Source: Hybos culiciformis (lineage: Eukaryota > Arthropoda > Insecta > Diptera > Hybotidae). Taken from it: DNA of 64,000 nt. How positions within the stretch are numbered: the stretch's first letter is position 1; each line of letters begins with the position of its first letter. The position numbers and the translations under genes were made by a program. Below are positions 57,693-64,000 of the stretch, piece after piece. Under the pieces are notes generated by a model that was not told where the DNA came from, did not search any database, and saw only the letters and a program-made list of their open reading frames with translations. The stretch covers positions 79,371,303 to 79,435,302 of the forward strand of contig OZ023274.1 in NCBI GenBank assembly GCA_964007475.1, in the 5' to 3' direction.

Positions 57693-60417
57693 CATTTATG
57701 AAGGAATATGAAAATCTAGGCCTTATGGAACAAGTAAAGGAAGAACTAGTTCCCAAAAATCATTACTTTCTACCTCACCATTGTGTCATTAAGGCAAATA
57801 GTTCATCAACAAAGCTTAGGGTTGTCCTTGACGCGTCTGCAAAGACTACTACTAATGTATCATTAAATCAAGTGCTAATGAATGGTCCAATAATTCAAGA
57901 CGATTTATTTACCATCTTGACCCGTTTTCGTTTACACTCTTATGTTATTACAGCAGATATTGAAAAAATGTATCGGCAAATTTTGGTTAAAGAACATGAT
58001 ATATTTCATTAACTAATAATTTGTAGAGAAAACCCGTCTGAAGATATAAAAATTTATCGTTTAAAGACCGTAACATATGGCACTACTTGTGCACCATATT
58101 TGGCAACAAAATGCATCCAACAACTCGCGAAGGACGAATGTTCAACTTATCCTATAGGTTCAAAAATAGCAGGTCGAGATTTTTACGTTGATGACATTAT
58201 GACTGGTGCAGAAACCATAAATGAAGTCTTGGAAATCCAACGCCAACTATTGAAATTAACGAAAGCAGGTGGATTTACACTGAGAAAATGGGCAGCAAAT
58301 CATGAAAAATTATAACGGAACATCAATTTTGAAGATAGAGAAAAACAGGTAATAATTGACGGAGTATCAGAAGGAACTATCAAAACACTTGGGCTAACGT
58401 GGTTACCTGAAACTGATCAATTTATGATAAGAACAACTCCGCTTCCTCACCTAAAGGTGACAAAAAAATCCATCCAGTCAGATATTGCCCATTTGTTCGA
58501 CCCCTTGGGATTAGTGAATCCAGTAATAGTTTTAGCAAAATTATTCATTTAAGAAGTCTGGAAGCTTGGACTAGATTGGGACGCAGCGTTGCCTCAACAA
58601 ATGCATCACAAATGGGTACAATATCGAAATGAGCTAAACAAATTGAATAACACAAAATTACCAAGACATGTAATATTTGCTGCCAGCGTTAAAAATCAAA
58701 TCCACATTTTCACTGATGCAAGTGAACGTGCCTATGGTGCAGCAATTTATACTAGATCCATTAATCAAAAGGGGGAGGTAACTGTTCGTTTATTATGTTC
58801 AAAATCAAGGGTAACACCAACAAAGGGATCAACTATTCCAAGGTGGGAATTATGCGCAGCTAAATTAGCTACTCAACTGGCTGAGCAGGTCAAAGAAGCT
58901 ATGGTCATTCCGGTAGCAGAATGGATATATTGGACGGACTCATCTATAACATTGTCCTGGATTAATTCAATACTCGCATTAAACCAATTTGTATCAAACA
59001 GAGTCAATTTTATACATTCAGTTACAACGAAAAAACAATGGAGACATGTTGATACAAATAACAATCCAGCAGATATAGTATCTCGAGGAGCCCTACCTGA
59101 TCAATTGCTGCAAACCAAACAGTGGTTTTATGGTCCTGATTTCTTATATCAAAGTGAAGACAAATGGCCAAATTTCGAAGTACAACCTTTAAAGGAATTA
59201 CCTGAAACTAAAAAAATAAAGTCAGTATTTATTTTAAAAACAAGTCCAGGAGAACTTATCGGAGAAATTCGACATAACAACAATTTCTGAAGACTGGTTG
59301 AAGTGCTTTGTTTTATCCAACGTTTTGTGGACAATTGCAGGAAAAAGAAGGAGAATCGTCTCCTAAGCCACAAACCATCAGCAGCTGAAACTAATGATGC
59401 AATCAATAAAATTTCCAAATTTGTACAAGCCAAACATTTTAAAGATGAAATAAAAAATTTAGAAAAATATAATCAAGTAAAAAGAGACAGCAGATTATCA
59501 GATTTATGCCCTTTCATTGACAAAGAAGGAATTTTACGAGTTGGAGGCAGGTTGAAAAAGTCAACCCATCTAAGCTTCAATGAAGCATCAAATAATTATA
59601 CCGTCATCAGAAGATATCACAAAGTTACTTTTCAAATATTATCATGAAAAAAATTTGCATGCTAGTGCTTTGTCTCTACTTTCTTTTATCAGACAGAAGT
59701 TCTGGCCATTACGTGGTAGAACTCTAGCTTTAAGCACTGTAAGAAATTGTATGCGATGTGCGAAAGCAAAACCCAAAAACATTTAACAATTGATGGGTGA
59801 CCTACCACAAGAGTATTTATCAAGAGTATTTATGAATGTTGGAGTACACTTCTGCGGACCGTTCGAAATTCACTACAAAATCAGAGGAAAACGACCATCA
59901 AAAGTGTATGTTGCTGTCTTTGTTTGTTTCGCGGTAAAAGCTGTACATTTGGAGCTTGTTTCAGACTTAACAACTGCCAGTTTTATTGAAGCTTTAAAAC
60001 GTTTTATCGCAAGACGAGGTTGTCCTTCTAAAATATTTTCTGACAATGTATGACAACTATATGAACTATTTAAAACTCAAGAACATCAAAATTTGGTAAA
60101 CCAGGAATGTTCTAGAAATGGAATTGATTGGATTCAAATTCCACCCAGATCTCCACATTTTGGTGGTCTGTGGGAAGCGGCTGTGAAGGCTGCCAAATAT
60201 CATTTAAAGCGTATAATAAAGCGTATAATAGGAATGGCGACTGGGAAGAATAGTAGAAATTTTCCCAGGATCTGATGCAAAAACGATAGTTGTAGAAATC
60301 AAGACTTCAACAGGACTACTTAAGCGATCCATACATCAAATCTGTCCCTTACCAGATGACAACATTGAAGTTAAAGGACTAAATGAAAATGAAATAAATG
60401 AAACCACAAATGACACA
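57693..60417 (+). pseudogene. BEL1 Pol remainder: RT, RNase H, integrase with deletion
   Basis: Resumes after BEL2 with the RT (KLRVVLDASAKTTTNVSLNQ, ADIEKMYRQI). The active-site box FYVDDIM is intact at about 58185. RNase H (FTDASERAYGAAIY; YWTDSSITLSWI) is at 58589-59290. Integrase pieces are HEKNLHASAL ... CMRCAKAK (about 59655-59765), FCGPFEIHYK and KIFSDN (about 60040). Compared with BEL2, about 130 codons are missing near 60225-60245, where KYHLKRII jumps to the C-terminal integrase part. Stops and frameshifts are at about 58013, 58315, 58550, 59290, 59645, 59785 and 60050. Confidence 0.85.
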
Positions 60418-62211
60418 ATGTCCCTATCCAGGAAACGAAAAGGGAACCAACCAAAATATTGCAAGAAGGTAGCACTATTGTCATATTTAATGGTGTTTGC
60501 ATTAATTTTAACCCAGGCAATACAAGCTATTACAATTAAATCGTTTAATACATCAACAGGAATTTATTTTGATAATTTGGGCCCGGTTTCCACTATTACA
60601 GACGAATGGAAGTTCATAGTATATTTCAACATGGATAATTACTGGTTCGAGGTATCCACATTACCAGAGTGTCTTGATGGCCTCAAAGACATTTGTGAGG
60701 AAATAACCACAACAAAGAGTTACTGTGTCGCAATGCACTTAAATCTCAATCACAAATTACAGAGGTTGACACAAAACAATATGCTTCTTCAAAATATGAA
60801 AATGGCAAGAAGTAAAAGAGCAAATGTAGCAAATGAAATGTTTGGAGTACTTGATCAAAGATACGCTAGAAAACTCGAGGAAGAAATTCTGGATGCTAAA
60901 CGGAATCATAATGCCGTAATAAGGTCCCTTAAAAAACAGACATCGATCATAGATTCTACTATCAATATTTTAAAAAAAATGAGGAATTCATAAACAATCA
61001 ATTTGAGCACATAGCAACGGTATTAAATAATATAACAGCGAATAATCATTTTGAAATAACGGTGGCCTTTACCACATTTATTACGCAGGCTAATGCCATT
61101 ATAGCCGATTACACAAACATACAAGATGCAGTGTTCGATTTATTAATGGATATTCATCATGGAAAAAATAATCATCTTTTATTAACTCCTGAGCAATTGG
61201 ACAAGGAACTTAATAACATTCGTGCTCCTACCCAGTTACTCAAAACTCCCAGCATCAACTCTTCTCAATCTGTACAAATTTATGAAAATAAGTGGACGTT
61301 TAACTCAACAACATATAGTGATCGAAATCAGAATTCCTCTTATCACTACTGAGCATCAGCAATAATACCATGTCATTCCAATACCAATTCTCAAAGAAAC
61401 AGAAAGTCTGATTATCAAGCCCGAAACTGAATATCTAATTGTTAATTTGCATCAGGATCGTTTTATGTCCATGTCCAGAAATGATATCAAGGACTGTATT
61501 ACACATGAACATACGCTAATTTGCCAACAAAATTACCCAATTTTTTCGAAGGAATCTGAGCAATTGCGATGCGAAATAAGTTTATTTCTTCAAGAACCAA
61601 ACTTCGAATTTTGGCAAATGACTATCATTCCATTTCGAAATTGGTGGTTTCAATTACATTATAAATTAAATTGGTTGTTTTCTCTAGCTACTGATATTAA
61701 GCTAAATATAATATGTTCAAATGAAACTGTGCAAAGCGTTCTCAATGGTCAAGGAATCTTAGAATTGAAACCATCATGTACCATCCATCATCCACAATTT
61801 AATGTCCGTACTTCGAATCGTTACAAATCATCTGCCCAGTTGAACTCCACAAGTGTACCCATAATTATAAACACAAAAACGAATCTCCCAAAGAGTCACG
61901 AACTTCACACAGTTTTTCAAAAACTAAGTTCCAACATAAGTAACATTGAAGAAAATATTAAGGAACTTCAACGAATGGAAAATGAACCGATGATATTCCA
62001 TCATGACATTCATCAATATAGTATTAGTTACATCTCGATCATCATCGTTATTACTATCATTGTTGCGTATGGCATATTTTGGTGTGAACATAAGCGTAGA
62101 TCATCAGGGCAAGCGGACATTGAGATTAAGGAAAGAAGGCAATTACATCAGCTACAAGATCATGTCATCAAGGCGGCCTGGGAGGATGTTGAGAAATGTT
62201 ACAAATCGTAA
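60418..62211 (+). pseudogene. BEL1 env-like protein, broken
   Basis: Follows the integrase in the retrovirus-like third position. After a hydrophobic leader (KKVALLSYLMVFALILTQA, about residues 21-39) comes an ectodomain with paired cysteines. A furin-type RSKR site (about residue 132) follows, then a heptad-like helical stretch. A membrane segment (ISIIIVITIIVAYGIFW) stands near the end, before a short basic tail. This layout resembles insect retroelement and baculovirus F-type fusion proteins; the link is inferred from layout only. The frame is broken near 60990 and again between 61352 and 61447, so no working protein is made. The last codons (to 62211) lie inside the 3' LTR. Confidence 0.6.
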
Positions 62212-62613
62212 CATGTTAATGATTTTATTTTACAAGTCTAAATTTAAGTTCAAATAGCTTTTGTAATTAATATAATTTTATATCAGTAAAAATTCATATA
62301 TATTTTTATCCACACGTTTTGTAATAATATATTTTGTGAAAATTAATTAGGTCAACTAATTTCTGCAACCTATGTAGTTTTTAAGTCAATTAATTTGTAT
62401 AAATAGCTGGAATCAATAATTAATAAATCAATTATCAATTTTAATTCAAACAAACAAGTTTTTAAAGTTTTTACAGGTGCAGTGATTTGAGGACCTACCC
62501 AAGGTATCCTCATTTCTTACTTATTCAATTTACACGTGCAGCGAATTGTGGACCTACCAAAGGTATCCATAATTCACCCAACTAGGACCTAGGAATTAAA
62601 AGAAATTCCTACA
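62187..62613 (+). repeat. 3' LTR of BEL1
   Basis: Starts TGTTGAGAAATG after GGCCTGGGAGGA and ends TTCCTACA. It contains two GTGCAG...GGACCTACC...GGTATCC modules where the 5' LTR has one. Confidence 0.9.
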
Positions 62614-62832
62614 CATAATATAAACGATTGTTGAAATAAAAGTTCGAGAAGAGGTGTTAACTATTTCAAAATATTGTTTTTTTTTCATTTAAAAATAAAA
62701 AATTTTTAATTCTTATAAACAATTCATTTAGCTTATTAAAACATTGAAATGTGTAATTCCCACCAATATGATGTAATATAGTTGAAATAATACTAGATTA
62801 GAGTTTAAGTAACTAAAAAGTAAACCATTGTA

Positions 62833-63830
62833 TATATTCGTCCCTCGGGGGGAGATGCATCCCTAGAGGGCGCGTCCCCAGGTGGCGGATAGGGGAACGC
62901 TCTGTAGATATACAGGGTAGGTGGGAAATAAAATACCACCCGCGGACAAAACAGAAAAATCCAGAAGCGTCTGTCCCAGATTGGGCGGCTCCCTGGTCAG
63001 CGTCTGTCCCATACTGGGCGGCTGTTTAAAAATCTGGCTGTAGGTATAAAAAGCAGGTCCTGAGTATGACTTTAAAAAGGCCCATAAAACTGCAATGAAT
63101 AAAACAAATGGATATACCCCAGGTGGTAACCCGATAAAGTCGGGGAATCCACTCTCGAAAGAGACTCGTCCCACGGATTCTGGGGGGGGGACGAATTATT
63201 GCAACAAACGCCAAACAAATTGATTAAAAGAAGCACGCTGGCTTCTGGATCACAGCCTGATACGAACGCTTTCAGAAGTAGTGTCCTGTTACAGAGGTCT
63301 CCACCACTGCAGACACTACAGCACGAACTACCATTTCTAGCAGGGCCCTACGCAAGTCAAATTAGTCTTATAGACCTAACTGATGACGAGGAGGCCCCGA
63401 AGACTGAAAATGATGGTGCAAAGCTGATCAAGATATGGGAACAACTATCAGTGAACCTGCGGGAACAGACCAAGGATATTTTGAAAATAGAAGAGAATTT
63501 AAAAAAAATGAGTTCAGCACTGCGACCAAACGTTCCAACGGTCGTGAAAGAATGCGTAGGCAACATGACGGCTCTGATTAAGAGTCTCATAAAGGTTAAC
63601 GAGTCGGTGCATCAAGACGAAGCGGAACTGGCCATGGAACTGTCCAAACAGGTGAAATCACCAGCTTATCATATCTTTAAACAGATGGAGGCCAAGCCGC
63701 AAAGAAAAGGACTGAACAACAAGAAAATCGCTTCTCCCATCATTACCCCGAAAACGCAGAGGAAAGGTCCAAACGGGAAGAGAATCGCTTCGTCACCACC
63801 TAGCGAAACTCTGTTGCGGTGATTTTATCT
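62833..63830 (+). mobile_element. LINE 5' region with ORF1 only
   Basis: From about 62833 (CCCTCGGGGGGAGATGCATCC) the sequence becomes GC-rich, with GGTGGCGGATAGGGGAACGC. This style of LINE 5' leader is common in arthropods. GCGTCTGTCCCA-A-TGGGCGGCT occurs twice (about 62967 and 62999). ORF1 follows. After its stop the DNA returns to AT-rich sequence with no ORF2, at least up to the window end. Ends and target duplication were not determined. Confidence 0.5.
63095..63822 (+). pseudogene. LINE ORF1-like protein, one frameshift in a G run
   Basis: ATG at 63095 reads MNKTNGYTPGGNPIKSGNPL and on to a run of nine G at about 63182-63190. The continuing frame (DELLQQTPNKLIKRSTLASG) is reached only if the run had ten G (or seven), so a base is missing there or was lost in sequencing. 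The rest is open to 63822. It has an acidic motif (ISLIDLTDDEEA), a helical, coiled-coil-like middle (KDILKIEENLKKMSSAL) and a basic tail with two QRKGxNxKxIAS repeats. No zinc knuckle is visible. Similar in style to LINE ORF1 proteins; a domesticated gene is the alternative. Confidence 0.5.
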
Positions 63831-64000
63831 TAGAAATAGAATAAAATTACACCATCATTTTTTTTAAACCTAATTAAAGTAAAAATATTAAGAATTCAAA
63901 ATTGACAAAAAAAAACAAATTAATTGCAAATTAATTTTTATATGAAATTGTTTTGATTAAAAATCATATAAAAGAATTGATTTCTTTTACAACAATTTCA
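63831..64000. other. AT-rich end of window
   Basis: No feature seen beyond an AGAATAAAATT about 20 bp past the ORF1 stop, which could serve as a polyadenylation signal. Confidence 0.35.

Larger units (their letters stand above)
43560..62613 (+). mobile_element. BEL/Pao retrotransposon 1 with env-like gene, old and interrupted
   Basis: LTRs at 43560-43955 and 62187-62613 are flanked by CATAA (43555-43559 and 62614-62618). The interior reads gag, protease, reverse transcriptase, RNase H, integrase, env-like. It is split by a copia element (45044-49521) and a second BEL element (50791-57687). With those removed the reading is continuous. Many stops, frameshifts and an integrase deletion show it is dead. 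Confidence 0.92.

Overview
The window looks like nuclear DNA from an insect, probably a dipteran. It is very AT-rich. It holds a few intron-bearing genes with short introns and GT-AG splice sites, including a Mob4 protein that appears very close to the fly form. Most of the rest is nested transposable elements. The species cannot be named from the sequence.

Three host genes can be read with confidence. A four-exon Alba-family RNase P/MRP subunit (Rpp25-like, + strand, 1819-3898) converges on a two-exon galectin-fold protein with a predicted signal peptide (- strand, 4499-5363). A complete four-exon Mob4/phocein gene (- strand, 22306-27119) encodes 225 residues. Its introns carry a LINE scrap and a hAT-type MITE.

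Between and after these genes lie stacks of inverted-repeat (foldback) DNA transposons. Many can be delimited by target-site duplications (TSDs). hAT-like elements with 8-bp TSDs lie at 111-974, 6810-8409, 10759-10876, 13816-14293 and 25762-26107. A Mutator-like element with a 9-bp TSD lies at 9330-9899. A large group has 3-bp TSDs, mostly TTA/TAA (families named A, C, D, E, F and K here, plus the element in the Rpp25 intron). Two duplicated elements serve as internal empty-site references, so insertion order can be read directly. F2 (31179-36352) contains E1 and a LINE, and the LINE contains E2. A3 (38915-41195) contains C2 and D1, and D1 contains D2 and D3.

The right third is one nested LTR-retrotransposon block. 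An old, broken BEL/Pao element with an env-like third gene (43560-62613, TSD CATAA) holds a Ty1/copia element on the opposite strand (45044-49521, TSD GTATT). It also holds a younger BEL/Pao element (50791-57687, TSD TAATG) with nearly identical LTRs. The window ends in a GC-richer LINE 5' region with only ORF1 (62833-63830).

The least explained items are two related TIR-bounded units, G1 (28748-30231) and G2 (37313-38620). They share a small intron and a 3' exon that begins Ala-Cys-Gly-Ser but is otherwise unrelated in sequence, which resembles a mobile or duplicated family of small, fast-changing protein genes. No complete, active tRNA or rRNA gene and no CRISPR array was seen.
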